Positions 29,657-37,709 are shown, counted from the stretch's first letter. The stretch is DNA of 37,875 bases from Collinsella sp. (GCA_031294825.1 JAUMPM010000009.1:1-37875); one strand, 5' to 3'. Notes: a model not told the origin generated them from the letters alone. A program made the numbers and translations.

Positions 29657-30728
29657 TGAGTATGTGATCCCGGAGCACTACGAGGATCTCACTCCTGCTC
29701 CGCAGCTCGACCAGAAGACCCTCAACAAGATGGCTTGGCGCTCCTGCTTCCTGCAGGCCTCGTTCAACTACGAGCGTATGCAGGCCGCTGGCTGGCTCTA
29801 CTCCATCATCCCCGGTCTGGAGAAGATCCACACCAACAAGAACGACCTCGCGGCTTCCATGAGCCACAACCTGGAGTTCTTCAACACCCACCCGTTCCTC
29901 GTCACCTTTGTTATGGGCATCGTGCTTTCGCTCGAGCAGAACAAGGTTGACATCCCCACGATCCGCGCCGTCCGCGTCGCCGCAATGGGCCCGCTCGGTG
30001 GTATCGGTGACGCCCTGTTCTGGCTGACGCTCGTGCCTATCACGGCCGGCATCACCTCCAACATGGCCATCAACGGCAACGCCGCTGCGCCGATCATCTT
30101 CCTGGTGATCTTCAACGCCGTCCAGTTCGCTCTGCGCTTCTGGCTCATGAACTGGTCCTACAAGCTTGGCACCAGCGCTATTGACGCTCTGACCGCCAAC
30201 ATGCAGGCCTTCACGCGTGCCGCTTCCATCATGGGCGTCTTCGTCGTCGGTTGCCTGGTCGTCACCATGGGTGGCACCCAGATCAACCTCCAGATCCCCA
30301 ACGGCACCACCCGTGGCCTTGCCCCTACTACCGTGATCGTCTCCGAGAAGGAGGCCGAGAACTTCACCGGTATGGAGGGCATCGATACCGAGACCGCTGA
30401 GGCCGGTACCATCGCCATGACCGATGAGGACGGCAACGCCCTCACCGCCACCGATGCCGACGGCAACGAGGTCAAGTGCGGCGTCGCCGATCTGGGCAAC
30501 GGCATGGAGTCCGTGACCTACGCTACCGTTACCGAGGATCCGGTCAACTTCTCTGTTGCCGACACCCTCAACACCATCGTCCCGAAGCTCGTCCCGCTTA
30601 TGCTTACGCTGCTGCTTTACTACATGTTCGCTAAGCACAGCTGGACCCCGACCAAGGGCATTCTCCTGCTCTTCGTCCTTGGCATCCTGGGCGCTGGCCC
30701 GCTTGGTCTCTGGCCGAGCATCTGGTAA
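29646..30728 (+). CDS. PTS IID component with an extra soluble insert
   Basis: A 360-residue IID, mainly cytoplasmic or peripheral with C-terminal helices. Family hallmarks include MAWRSCFLQASFNYERMQAAGWLYSI-type N-terminal helices, MGPLGGIGDALFW and the late VPLMLTLLLYYMF segment. Family members are usually 260-290 residues. Here about 90 residues (roughly 212-303), rich in Asp, Glu, Thr and Gly (TDEDGNALTATDADGNE), are inserted before the final helices. ATG 29646 follows GGAGG at 29630-29634. Confidence 0.92.
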   Translation: MASNEYVIPEHYEDLTPAPQLDQKTLNKMAWRSCFLQASFNYERMQAAGWLYSIIPGLEKIHTNKNDLAASMSHNLEFFNTHPFLVTFVMGIVLSLEQNKVDIPTIRAVRVAAMGPLGGIGDALFWLTLVPITAGITSNMAINGNAAAPIIFLVIFNAVQFALRFWLMNWSYKLGTSAIDALTANMQAFTRAASIMGVFVVGCLVVTMGGTQINLQIPNGTTRGLAPTTVIVSEKEAENFTGMEGIDTETAEAGTIAMTDEDGNALTATDADGNEVKCGVADLGNGMESVTYATVTEDPVNFSVADTLNTIVPKLVPLMLTLLLYYMFAKHSWTPTKGILLLFVLGILGAGPLGLWPSIW

Positions 30729-30794
30729 GGCTCTAGCTTGAGGGGTGTGTCCCTACGCGGCTCACACCCCGACCCCTTAAGCCATGTGTATGTT

Positions 30795-30832
30795 AAAAGC
30801 TGCGTGCTCGAAAGAGCGCGCGGCTTTTGTTT
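30795..30832 (+). terminator. Terminator of the PTS operon
   Basis: AAAAGCTGCGTGCTC pairs with GAGCGCGCGGCTTTT over a GAAA tetraloop, followed by GTTTTC. A further inverted repeat, GGGGTGTG/CACACCCC (30742-30770), lies just upstream. Confidence 0.8.
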
Positions 30833-30834
30833 TC

Positions 30835-30864
30835 TTGATGATTCGGGTGTGGCAGACAGATAAT
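30835..30864 (+). promoter_or_regulatory. Promoter of the gntR gene
   Basis: TTGATG (30835-30840), an 18-bp spacer and GATAAT (30859-30864). A small palindrome ACCCTAGGT (30872-30880) lies at the predicted start and could be an autoregulatory site, although it is not the GGT-N4-ACC form. Confidence 0.5.
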
Positions 30865-30913
30865 GCTAAACACCCTAGGTAGTTAGCCGAATTCGAGCAA
30901 AAGGGAGGATAGG

Positions 30914-31645
30914 ATGGCGATCGGAGCGCGTAAGCAACCGCTGTACGATCAGCTGGTCGATATTCTGACCGAAAAGATCGACCATGAATATCGCGCCGGT
31001 GACATGATTCCTTCCGAGCGCGAACTTTCGGAGCGCTATGGTCTCTCGCGCACCACGGTGCGCCTGGCTTTGCAGGAACTGGAGCGTTTAGGACTGGTGG
31101 TTCGGCAGCACGGTCGCGGTACCTTTGTGACCGACCGTTCGGCAAAAGCAACCAATCTCATGCAGTCCTACAGCTTTACCGAGCAGATGCGCGCGATGGG
31201 TCGCGACCCCGAGACCACGATTCTCGAGTTTTGCGAGATGGAGGCCGATAAAAATCTGGCCGAGCATATGGGATTGCGTATCGGTGATCGCATTTTTAAG
31301 CTTAAGCGCCTTCGTTCTGCCGACAACATGCCCATGATGGTCGAACGCAGCTATCTACCAGTTCGTCAATTTCTGTCCCTAAAGCGACCGCTGCTGGAGC
31401 GTAAGCCGCTTTACGATGTGATTGAGCAAGACTTTCAGCAAAAGATACGCGTGGCCGAAGAGGAGTTCTATGCGAGCATAGCCCGTCCCACCGACGCCCA
31501 CCTTTTGGGAATTGTCGAGGGCTCGCCTGTGCTCGATTTGGTCAGGACTACGTATAACGAGTCAAACGAGGTTGTGGAGTACACACTCTCGGTTGCTCGT
31601 GCCGATCAGTTTAAATACAAGGTTTACCACCAGCGTAGCGAGTAG
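30914..31645 (+). CDS. GntR/UTRA (HutC-type) regulator of the amino-sugar locus
   Basis: A 243-residue transcription factor. The N-terminal winged helix-turn-helix (PSERELSERYGLSRTTVRLALQ-like, about 35-75, then GRGTFV) is followed by a UTRA effector domain (about 95-240). NagR, DasR and AgaR2-type relatives bind amino-sugar phosphates and sites of the form GGT-N4-ACC. Matching sites occur before the PTS operon and before agaS, and the gene sits between the two. Repression relieved by a GalNAc- or GlcNAc-derived phosphate is inferred. The ATG follows GGGAGG. Confidence 0.92.
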   Translation: MAIGARKQPLYDQLVDILTEKIDHEYRAGDMIPSERELSERYGLSRTTVRLALQELERLGLVVRQHGRGTFVTDRSAKATNLMQSYSFTEQMRAMGRDPETTILEFCEMEADKNLAEHMGLRIGDRIFKLKRLRSADNMPMMVERSYLPVRQFLSLKRPLLERKPLYDVIEQDFQQKIRVAEEEFYASIARPTDAHLLGIVEGSPVLDLVRTTYNESNEVVEYTLSVARADQFKYKVYHQRSE

Positions 31646-31683
31646 TGTCCGCATCGTTTCCATATGATGATTCTTTGCATTTA

Positions 31684-31720
31684 ACTGGTTACTACCAGAT
31701 AACCAACCGAAGTGTATAAT
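31684..31720 (+). promoter_or_regulatory. Operator and promoter of agaS
   Basis: CTGGTTACTACCAG (31685-31698) is a perfect CTGGT/ACCAG inverted repeat sharing GGTTACTACC with the PTS operator. It covers the -35 position of the -10 TATAAT at 31715-31720, so binding should block RNA polymerase. Confidence 0.7.
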
Positions 31721-31759
31721 TGCACGTCAGAGGATTACTTCTAGAGAGAGGTATTAGAA

Positions 31760-32926
31760 ATGTTCGAGAAGAGTGTCGAGGAGCTCACCGAGCTCGGCGC
31801 CCAGATCACCACGGCCGAGATTGCTCAGCAGCCCGAGCTTTGGCGTGATACGCTCAACATCTATCGCGAGAACAAGGAGGCCATCGAGGCCTTCCTGGCC
31901 GAGGCTCGCGCTATGGGCGAGGGTCGTCTGTCCGTTGTCTTCACCGGTGCCGGTACGTCCGACTACGTTGGCGATACCTGCGCCCCGTACCTGCGTCACG
32001 CTGGCAACACTGATCTCTACGACTTTAAGCCCATCGCCACGACCGACATCGTGAGCGCTCCGCGCGACTTCCTGCGCGCCGAGGATCCCACGCTCGTGGT
32101 TTCCTTTGCCCGCTCTGGCAACAGCCCCGAGAGCCTTGCCGCCGTTGCCGTTGCCAAGGAGCTCGTCCACAACGTCAAGTTCCTCAACATCACCTGCGCT
32201 CCCGAGGGCAAGCTCGCCGTCGAGTCTGCCGATGATCCCAATGCGCTGACGCTGCTCATTCCGCGCGCCAACGACAAGGGCTTCGCCATGACCGGTTCTT
32301 ATTCCTGCATGACCCTGCTCTCCACCCTTATTTTCGACACTGCCTCTGACGAGCAGAAGGCCGAGTGGGTCGAGACCATCGCCAAGATGGGCGAGGAGGT
32401 TATCGCTCGCGAGTCCGAGGTCGCCGATTACCTCGCTGGCGACTTCAACCGCGTGACCTACTTGGGTTCTGGCTCCTTCGGTGGCCTTGCCCAGGAGAGC
32501 CAGCTCAAGATCCTCGAGCTCGCTCACGGTCTGGTCGCTACTTCCTACGACACCTCCATGGGCTATCGTCACGGACCTAAGTCCTTCGTCGACGATAAGA
32601 CGCTCGTCTTCGTGTTCGTCAACAACGACGCCTACACCCGTCAGTACGACATCGACATCCTCAACGAGATCGGTGGCGACGAGATCGCTCAGCACACCAT
32701 CGCCGTTCAGCAGGAAGGTGCCACCGTCTATGAGGGTGAGTCCTTCACCTTTAAGGGTTACGAGGCACTTCCCGAGGGCTACCTTGCTCTGCCGTTCGTG
32801 ATGTTTGCCCAGGCTATCAGCCTGCTCAACTCCGTCCGCGTGGGCAACACGCCCGATACGCCGAGCCCCACCGGCACGGTCAACCGCGTGGTTAAGGGCG
32901 TGACGATTCACCCCTTCACCGCTTAA
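31760..32926 (+). CDS. agaS: AgaS, galactosamine-6-phosphate deaminase/isomerase
   Basis: A 388-residue protein with two SIS (sugar isomerase) domains. Motifs are FTGAGTSDYVGD, FARSGNSPES, GSGSFGGLAQES, MGYRHGPKS and the C-terminal TPSPTGTVNRVVKGV, all characteristic of AgaS. The enzyme converts galactosamine-6-phosphate to tagatose-6-phosphate and ammonia. GlmS-type glucosamine activity is less likely because the glutaminase domain is absent. It is monocistronic, controlled by the operator at 31685 and closed by a terminator. Confidence 0.93.
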   Translation: MFEKSVEELTELGAQITTAEIAQQPELWRDTLNIYRENKEAIEAFLAEARAMGEGRLSVVFTGAGTSDYVGDTCAPYLRHAGNTDLYDFKPIATTDIVSAPRDFLRAEDPTLVVSFARSGNSPESLAAVAVAKELVHNVKFLNITCAPEGKLAVESADDPNALTLLIPRANDKGFAMTGSYSCMTLLSTLIFDTASDEQKAEWVETIAKMGEEVIARESEVADYLAGDFNRVTYLGSGSFGGLAQESQLKILELAHGLVATSYDTSMGYRHGPKSFVDDKTLVFVFVNNDAYTRQYDIDILNEIGGDEIAQHTIAVQQEGATVYEGESFTFKGYEALPEGYLALPFVMFAQAISLLNSVRVGNTPDTPSPTGTVNRVVKGVTIHPFTA

Positions 32927-32944
32927 TCGCGTCCCCCTGTAAGG

Positions 32945-32982
32945 GCGCCCGTCCGCTCATAACGGCGGGCGGGCGCTTTTTG
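32945..32982 (+). terminator. Terminator of agaS
   Basis: GCGCCCGTCCGC (32945-32956) pairs with the arm ending GGGCGGGCGC (to 32976), followed by TTTTTGTTTT. Confidence 0.88.
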
Positions 32983-32996
32983 TTTTACGTGAGCTG

Positions 32997-33011
32997 GGTA
33001 TAAGCATTACC
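32997..33011 (+). promoter_or_regulatory. Possible nagA -10 box and imperfect operator
   Basis: TATAAG (32999-33004) lies 40 bp before nagA within GGTATAAGCATTACC, an imperfect GGTAT/TTACC inverted repeat. The spacing is wider than in the other two operators, so regulation by the same GntR protein is uncertain. Confidence 0.3.
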
Positions 33012-33043
33012 ACAGTCAACTGCTTTAGAAGCGAGGAGTGCAT

Positions 33044-34213
33044 ATGAGCACGTACGCAATTAAGGCTGACAAGTTCTTCTTGCCGGCAGGCCCGCAACTG
33101 GGCGGCTATCTTATGGTCGAGGATGGCGTTTTTGGCGCCTGGCAGGCCGACGAGCCCTCTTGCGAGATTAAGGACTACACGGGATCGTGGATCGCACCGG
33201 GTATGGTCGATACTCACATCCATGGCTTCTACAACCACTCAACTACCGATAACGATCCCGAGGGCATCGATATCAGCTCAACCGAGCTCGCCCGTCGCGG
33301 TACCACCAGCTGGCTGCCCACGACGTTCACCGATGGCGTCGAACAGATCAAGGACGCCTGCGCTGCTATCGCCAAGGCGGACGAGGGCCGCGTCCCCGAC
33401 TTCTGCGGTGCCCGCATTCAGGGCATCTACCTGGAGGGCCCCTTCTTTACCATGAAGCACGTGGGCGCGCAGAACCCCGCTTACCTGATTGACCCCTCCG
33501 AGGAGGTTTTCGACCAGTGGCAGGAGGCTGCGGGCGGACGTATCGTCAAGAGTGCCATGGCCGCTGAGCGCGATGGTGCTGCCGCCTATGCTGCCGCTCT
33601 CAACGCGAAGGGCGTCGTGACCAGCATCGGTCACTCCGACGCCACCTACGATGAGTGCATCGCCGCCATCAACGCCGGTGCCAGCTGCTTTACGCATACC
33701 TATAACGGTCAGCGCGGGCTGCATCACCGTGAGCCCGGTGTCGTGGGTGCCGCCATGTCCACGCCCGAGACCTATGCCGAGATCATCTGTGACGGCAAGC
33801 ACGTGAACCCTGCCGCCATCAAGGCGCTGCTGCAGGCAAAGGGCTGGCAGCACACGGTGCTCATCACCGACTGCCTTGGCTGCGGCGGCATGCCCGAGGG
33901 CAGCTACACCAGCGGCGGCATGGACGTCATCATGAAGGACAACCTATGCTGGCTCGCCGACGGCAAGAGCATTGCCGGCTCGGTGCTCACGCTTGCCCAG
34001 GGCGTCAAGAACATCGTCGACTGGGGCATCGCCAGTGCCGATATCGCCATCCGCATGGCAACCGAGGTGCCGGCTCGCTCTGCACACATCGAGGATAAGT
34101 GCGGCAGCATCATGCCGGGTCGCGACGCCGACTTTGTCGTGTTCGACCATGAGCTCACCCTCGTCGAGACGTATGTTGGCGGCCAGAGCGTCGGCAACGC
34201 CTTTACCGAGTAA
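33044..34213 (+). CDS. nagA: N-acetylglucosamine/galactosamine-6-phosphate deacetylase
   Basis: A 389-residue amidohydrolase-superfamily deacetylase. It shows the metal motif DTHIHG (His58, His60), the conserved YLEGPFF (Glu131), GHSDATYDE, THTYNGQRGLHHREPG and the catalytic-Asp segment TDCLG. It releases acetate to give hexosamine-6-phosphate. Linked agaS and a LacC-like kinase suggest the galactosamine form (AgaA) is a natural substrate; GlcNAc-6-P is equally allowed by sequence. The ATG at 33044 follows GAGGAG. A diverged copy of its last 43 codons occurs at 36940-37071. Confidence 0.93.
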   Translation: MSTYAIKADKFFLPAGPQLGGYLMVEDGVFGAWQADEPSCEIKDYTGSWIAPGMVDTHIHGFYNHSTTDNDPEGIDISSTELARRGTTSWLPTTFTDGVEQIKDACAAIAKADEGRVPDFCGARIQGIYLEGPFFTMKHVGAQNPAYLIDPSEEVFDQWQEAAGGRIVKSAMAAERDGAAAYAAALNAKGVVTSIGHSDATYDECIAAINAGASCFTHTYNGQRGLHHREPGVVGAAMSTPETYAEIICDGKHVNPAAIKALLQAKGWQHTVLITDCLGCGGMPEGSYTSGGMDVIMKDNLCWLADGKSIAGSVLTLAQGVKNIVDWGIASADIAIRMATEVPARSAHIEDKCGSIMPGRDADFVVFDHELTLVETYVGGQSVGNAFTE

Positions 34214-34220
34214 CGATAGA

Positions 34221-34257
34221 AAAAGACGGCGGGCCCGAATCTGCTCGGACCCGCCGT
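34221..34257. terminator. Terminator between nagA and the converging flavodoxin gene
   Basis: ACGGCGGG (34226-34233) pairs with CCCGCCGT (34250-34257) plus inner pairs CCGA/TCGG. The A run at 34220-34224 gives a T run only on the minus strand, so it mainly terminates the flavodoxin gene. Confidence 0.75.
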
Positions 34258-34288
34258 ATGGGTTAAACGCTCAAAAGCACCTTTACAG

Positions 34289-34873
34289 TTACAGCTTGTT
34301 AGCGATCTTCTTTGCCGTGCGCTTGACGCCGGCCACCAGGCCTCCTGCAGGATGCTCCTTCTCATAGGCTAGGCGCTTCTCGCGCTTGGCATACTCTTCG
34401 ACGATGATGTCGCCGTACTCGTCTTCGATCTTGTCGAAGAAGTCGACGGCGCCCTTAATTTCTTCAGCGGTCGGGTGCCCCTTTTGGACACCGCCGGTGA
34501 GTTTGAACGGCCCCCACGTATCAAAGCCGGGGCAACCGTAGACACCCATAAAGATGGCCTGCCTCATGCGGCAGATGCCATCGATATCCTTGCCGTACCA
34601 CTTGTTTTTGCCGCCATAGGTCATAAGGCCAAACACCTTGTCCTGCGGCTGCAGCACGTTAGTGAGCACGCGTGCCATATCTTTGTCGATCTCGGAGTAA
34701 TAGATGCCCGTGGCGACGCCGATCAGATGATATTCGTGCAGGTCGGGGTACTCGTTTTTCCCGAGTGACTTCACGTCGAGGGTATCGATTTCGGGGTGCG
34801 CCTCGACGATGGCGTCCACGAGCTTTTTCGTATTGCCGTGGTGGCGTGAGGCATAAAGGATGATGGTTCGCAT
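34289..34873 (-). CDS. Flavodoxin-like FMN protein
   Basis: A 194-residue flavodoxin-fold protein. The phosphate-binding loop is YASRHHGNTKKLV near the N terminus, and the FMN-binding segments TGIYYSEIDKD and TYGGKNKWYGKDIDG follow. Glycine and tyrosine stretches around 70-130 are typical. The C terminus adds a basic helix (VKRTAKKIANKL). It is an electron carrier or NAD(P)H-type quinone/flavin reductase; the partner is unknown. ATG 34873 follows GAAAGG; a much longer open frame upstream is a shadow of the epimerase gene on the other strand. Confidence 0.85.
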   Translation of the reverse strand: MRTIILYASRHHGNTKKLVDAIVEAHPEIDTLDVKSLGKNEYPDLHEYHLIGVATGIYYSEIDKDMARVLTNVLQPQDKVFGLMTYGGKNKWYGKDIDGICRMRQAIFMGVYGCPGFDTWGPFKLTGGVQKGHPTAEEIKGAVDFFDKIEDEYGDIIVEEYAKREKRLAYEKEHPAGGLVAGVKRTAKKIANKL

Positions 34874-34910
34874 AAGAAGGCCTTTCAGCTGTAATGACGT
34901 CAATGTTTGT

Positions 34911-34916
34911 ATGGTA
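34911..34916 (-). promoter_or_regulatory. Probable -10 box of the flavodoxin gene
   Basis: On the minus strand GGTACCATAC contains TACCAT, 38 bp before the start, the same local style as at 248 and 1364. Confidence 0.4.
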
Positions 34917-35029
34917 CCCCGTTGTATGGTCGGGATACCGGACACATCGACGAGCGCGCGGGTTTGTCCTCTGACTAGGATTGAGACGGGCGCTTGCATG
35001 AAAAAAGCAGTTGTCCGAAAGGATGGATA

Positions 35030-35911
35030 ATGGAATACGCTCTTTCCAACGATTCGATTTCTATCAAGGTTTCCACGGCTGGCGGCTCGTTTACCTCGAT
35101 TGAGGCTGACGGACGCGAGTATCTGTGGCAGGGTGATCCCGCGGTGTGGTCCGGCCAGGCGCCGGTCTGCTTTCCGATTTGCGGAGGCCTGCGCGATGGT
35201 AACGCTATGACGTTTGCCGGGCATCATGTGAAGCTCGCCCGCCACGGCTTTGCGCGCAAGCAGGAGTGGAAGCTGTTGAGTCAAAGCGCAAACGAGCTGG
35301 CTATGTGCCTGGCATCCGAGGATAACGCTGCATTGCTGAGCGATTATCCGTATCCGTTTAAACTTGTCGCCCGCTATACGCTCGAGGACGCCGCCGTGCG
35401 CGTTTCCTATGAGGTTACCAACGAGGGCACCGAGGACATGCCGTTCTTTATCGGTGGACACCCCGGCTTTAGGTGTCCGCTCGATGAGGGCGAGGCCTAT
35501 ACGGACTACGAGCTGCGCTTTGAGAAGGACGAGGCTGCGGAGCTCTGCACCGCCGTTCCCTCGACTGGATTGATTGACGTGGCAAACCGCTCCAAGAACC
35601 CCATGGTGGGAAAGACGCTGCCTCTGTCGCATGAGCTCTTCGATTTTGCGGAGACCATCTTTGACGTGCTCGAGAGCCGTCAGGTCACGCTTTCTAAGAA
35701 GGGGGAGGACAAGGGCGTCCACCTGAGCTTTGAGGGCTTCCCGTATCTCATTGTGTGGAGCAAGCCCGAGGGCGATTTTGTGGCAGTTGAACCCTGGGGC
35801 GGCCTTTCGACCTGCTCCGATGAGGACGACGTGCTTGAGCACAAGCGCGGCTGTCTTATCGCCAAGCCCAAAGAAACCATCGTGCGCTCGTTCACGATCG
35901 AGATTCTGTAG
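35030..35911 (+). CDS. Aldose 1-epimerase-like protein (LacX type)
   Basis: A 293-residue galactose-mutarotase-fold protein. HGFARKQEW and GGHPGFRCP provide the conserved histidines and FVAVEPWGG the acidic residue. It is closest by eye to LacX, which accompanies lactose/tagatose-6-phosphate genes. Likely it interconverts sugar anomers. The ATG follows GAAAGGAT. It lies 59 bp before the LacC-like kinase and is probably in the same operon. Confidence 0.85.
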   Translation: MEYALSNDSISIKVSTAGGSFTSIEADGREYLWQGDPAVWSGQAPVCFPICGGLRDGNAMTFAGHHVKLARHGFARKQEWKLLSQSANELAMCLASEDNAALLSDYPYPFKLVARYTLEDAAVRVSYEVTNEGTEDMPFFIGGHPGFRCPLDEGEAYTDYELRFEKDEAAELCTAVPSTGLIDVANRSKNPMVGKTLPLSHELFDFAETIFDVLESRQVTLSKKGEDKGVHLSFEGFPYLIVWSKPEGDFVAVEPWGGLSTCSDEDDVLEHKRGCLIAKPKETIVRSFTIEIL

Positions 35912-35970
35912 TCGCATGTAGCCAATTCGTTTTGCAAGGCATAAGGAGCCTGCGAGATAAGGAGCTAGAA

Positions 35971-36906
35971 ATGATCCTCACCGTTACGATGAACCCGTCC
36001 GTCGATACGCGCTATCAGCTCGATGAGCTCGTCATTGACGACGTAAACCGTGTGACGCCCGAAAAGACCGCCGGCGGCAAGGGCCTTAACGTAGCCCGCG
36101 TCCTTGGTCAGCTGGGCGACGACGTTGTGGCAACCGGCCTGCTTGGTGGTCATATGGGCGCCTATATGGCCGAGCTCATGGATGCCAATGGCATTAAGAA
36201 TGATTTTGTGCCCATCAAGGGCGAGACCCGCATCTGCCTTAACATCCTTCATGCCGGTAACCAGACCGAGCTGCTCGAGAGCGGCCCGACGATTGCCCCC
36301 GAGGAGCTCGATGCCTTTACCGCCAAGTTTACCGAGCTTGCGGGTAAGGCCGACGTCGTTACCATCTCGGGTTCGCTGCCCCGCGGCGTCGAGGCAGACT
36401 ACTATGCCAAGATCACGGGCATTGCCGAGAACGCCGGCGCCAAGGTGCTGCTCGATACCTCGGGTGCTTCGCTCGAGGCAGCGCTCAAGTCCGAGGTCAA
36501 GCCCGAGCTGGTTAAGCCTAACCTGACCGAGATTAACGGCCTTTTGGGCACGAGCTTTACCACCGACGATGTGGAAGAGCTCCGTGCCGCGCTCGCCTCT
36601 GACGCCCGTTTCTCCGATATCCCCTGGGTCGTCGTATCCATGGGCGCTGCCGGCTCCGTGGGCTTCCACAATGGCCGTGCGTTCCGCGCGAAGACGCCCG
36701 ATATCCCCGCCGTTAACGCCACGGGCTCTGGTGACTCCACTATCGCTGGCTTCGCGCATGCCATTGCTGCTGGCGCGGACGACGAGACGGTGCTGCGTAC
36801 TGCCAACACCTGCGGCAAGCTCAATGCCATGGATCCCATGACCGGCCATCTGGTCATGGACCGTTGGGACGAGGTCTACAACGGCGTTGTCGTGACCGAG
36901 CTGTAA
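35971..36906 (+). CDS. Tagatose-6-phosphate kinase / 1-phosphofructokinase family (LacC-like)
   Basis: A 311-residue PfkB-family kinase. MILTVTMNPSVDTRYQLDEL is the typical N terminus, AGGKGLNVARVLGQLG the substrate-binding glycines, and ATGSGDSTIAGF the ATP anion hole with catalytic Asp255. Family sequence does not separate fructose-1-phosphate from tagatose-6-phosphate. AgaS, NagA and LacX-like neighbours favour tagatose-6-phosphate. The ATG follows AAGGAG; an almost identical ATAAGGAGC string occurs 17 bases earlier. Confidence 0.88.
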   Translation: MILTVTMNPSVDTRYQLDELVIDDVNRVTPEKTAGGKGLNVARVLGQLGDDVVATGLLGGHMGAYMAELMDANGIKNDFVPIKGETRICLNILHAGNQTELLESGPTIAPEELDAFTAKFTELAGKADVVTISGSLPRGVEADYYAKITGIAENAGAKVLLDTSGASLEAALKSEVKPELVKPNLTEINGLLGTSFTTDDVEELRAALASDARFSDIPWVVVSMGAAGSVGFHNGRAFRAKTPDIPAVNATGSGDSTIAGFAHAIAAGADDETVLRTANTCGKLNAMDPMTGHLVMDRWDEVYNGVVVTEL

Positions 36907-36939
36907 AAGCCTGGGCGTCGGCCCCGGCATTGCTTGCTA

Positions 36940-37071
36940 GCTCATGTCGACGACAAGTGCGGTAGCATTATGCTGGGGCGCGACGCCGGCTTTGTCGTGT
37001 TCAGTCCCGACCTTACCCTGGTCGAGACGTGTGTGGGTGGCAACAGCGTCGGTAACGCGTTTGCCGAGTAG
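36940..37071 (+). pseudogene. nagA: 3' remnant of a second nagA
   Basis: This frame reads AHVDDKCGSIMLGRDAGFVV and continues to SVGNAFAE and a stop. It aligns with the last 42 residues of the nagA product (HIEDKCGSIMPGRDADFVV to SVGNAFTE) at 32 of 42 positions. There is no upstream part of the enzyme; the LacC-like gene ends only 33 bp before. It is a relic of a former tandem or rearranged nagA. Confidence 0.88.
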
Positions 37072-37103
37072 CCGCCAAGGAAGCGATCCGAGAGGGGATT
37101 TAG

Positions 37104-37577
37104 ATGATTTACGGTGCATTGGGCGATATCGAGGAGTATCGCGGAATGCTCAAGGGCCTCGACGTGCTGATCGACTGGCTCGAGGAGAACGATCCGGCGC
37201 AGCTCGAGGTCGGCAGCCATCCGATTCTGGGCGACAAGGTCTATGCGAACGTCATGGCTCCCACGACGCGTCCCGAGGCCGAGGCTCACTATGAGACGCA
37301 TCAGCGCTATCACGACCTGCAGATCGACGTCGAGGGTCGCGAGGCCTTTAAGGTTGCCACGGGCAGCCTGACGCTGGTCCAGGAGTTTGACGAGAAGGAC
37401 GACTACGATCTGGTCGATTCCGACGCTTCGATCGCCGGCGATCTTGCTGACGATAAGTTTGCGCTGTTCGTTGCCGGCGAGCCTCACATGCCCACGCTCG
37501 AGTTCCCGGGCGATGGCGCACAGCCGGTCAAGAAGATCTGCTTTAAGCTGCTTGCAGACGCTTACTGGGAAGAGTAG
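37104..37577 (+). CDS. YhcH/YjgK/YiaL family protein
   Basis: A 157-residue cupin-fold protein of the YhcH family (DUF386). Likely metal-binding residues are Glu64, His66 and His70 in YETHQRYHDLQ, and His128 in GEPHMP. These proteins often accompany sialic-acid, amino-sugar or beta-galactosidase (EbgC) genes and may open or epimerise sugar phosphates; no reaction is certain. The ATG follows GAGAGGGG. It ends the amino-sugar locus. Confidence 0.88.
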   Translation: MIYGALGDIEEYRGMLKGLDVLIDWLEENDPAQLEVGSHPILGDKVYANVMAPTTRPEAEAHYETHQRYHDLQIDVEGREAFKVATGSLTLVQEFDEKDDYDLVDSDASIAGDLADDKFALFVAGEPHMPTLEFPGDGAQPVKKICFKLLADAYWEE

Positions 37578-37610
37578 CGCGCTGCTCGGCTGAGCTGTTC
37601 GTCTGATGGC

Positions 37611-37686
37611 GTGATTCCCCTAGGGATATCACGCTAGGACCCCGCCAAACGTGTTTCCCTAGGGGAATCACGTTTGGCGGGGTTTT
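37611..37686 (+). terminator. Complex terminator with two competing hairpins
   Basis: CCCCGCCAAACGTG (37640-37653) pairs with CACGTTTGGCGGGG (37669-37682) and TTTT follows, a good terminator. In addition, GTGATTCCCCTAGGGA (37611-37626) is the perfect reverse complement of 37656-37671, which overlaps the terminator loop and right arm. The two folds are mutually exclusive. The region also separates a converging minus-strand gene. Confidence 0.8.
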
Positions 37687-37709
37687 CTGTTTTTGAATAG
37701 GGAAGCTGT

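Noticed and set aside
34874..35917. Minus-strand extension making the flavodoxin 542 residues long
   Set aside because: The extension is antisense to the epimerase gene. The ATG at 34873 has a ribosome binding site and gives a normal flavodoxin N terminus.
36944..37294. 116-codon plus-strand ORF over the nagA relic and yhcH
   Set aside because: It is in a different frame from both the relic and yhcH and has no ribosome binding site.
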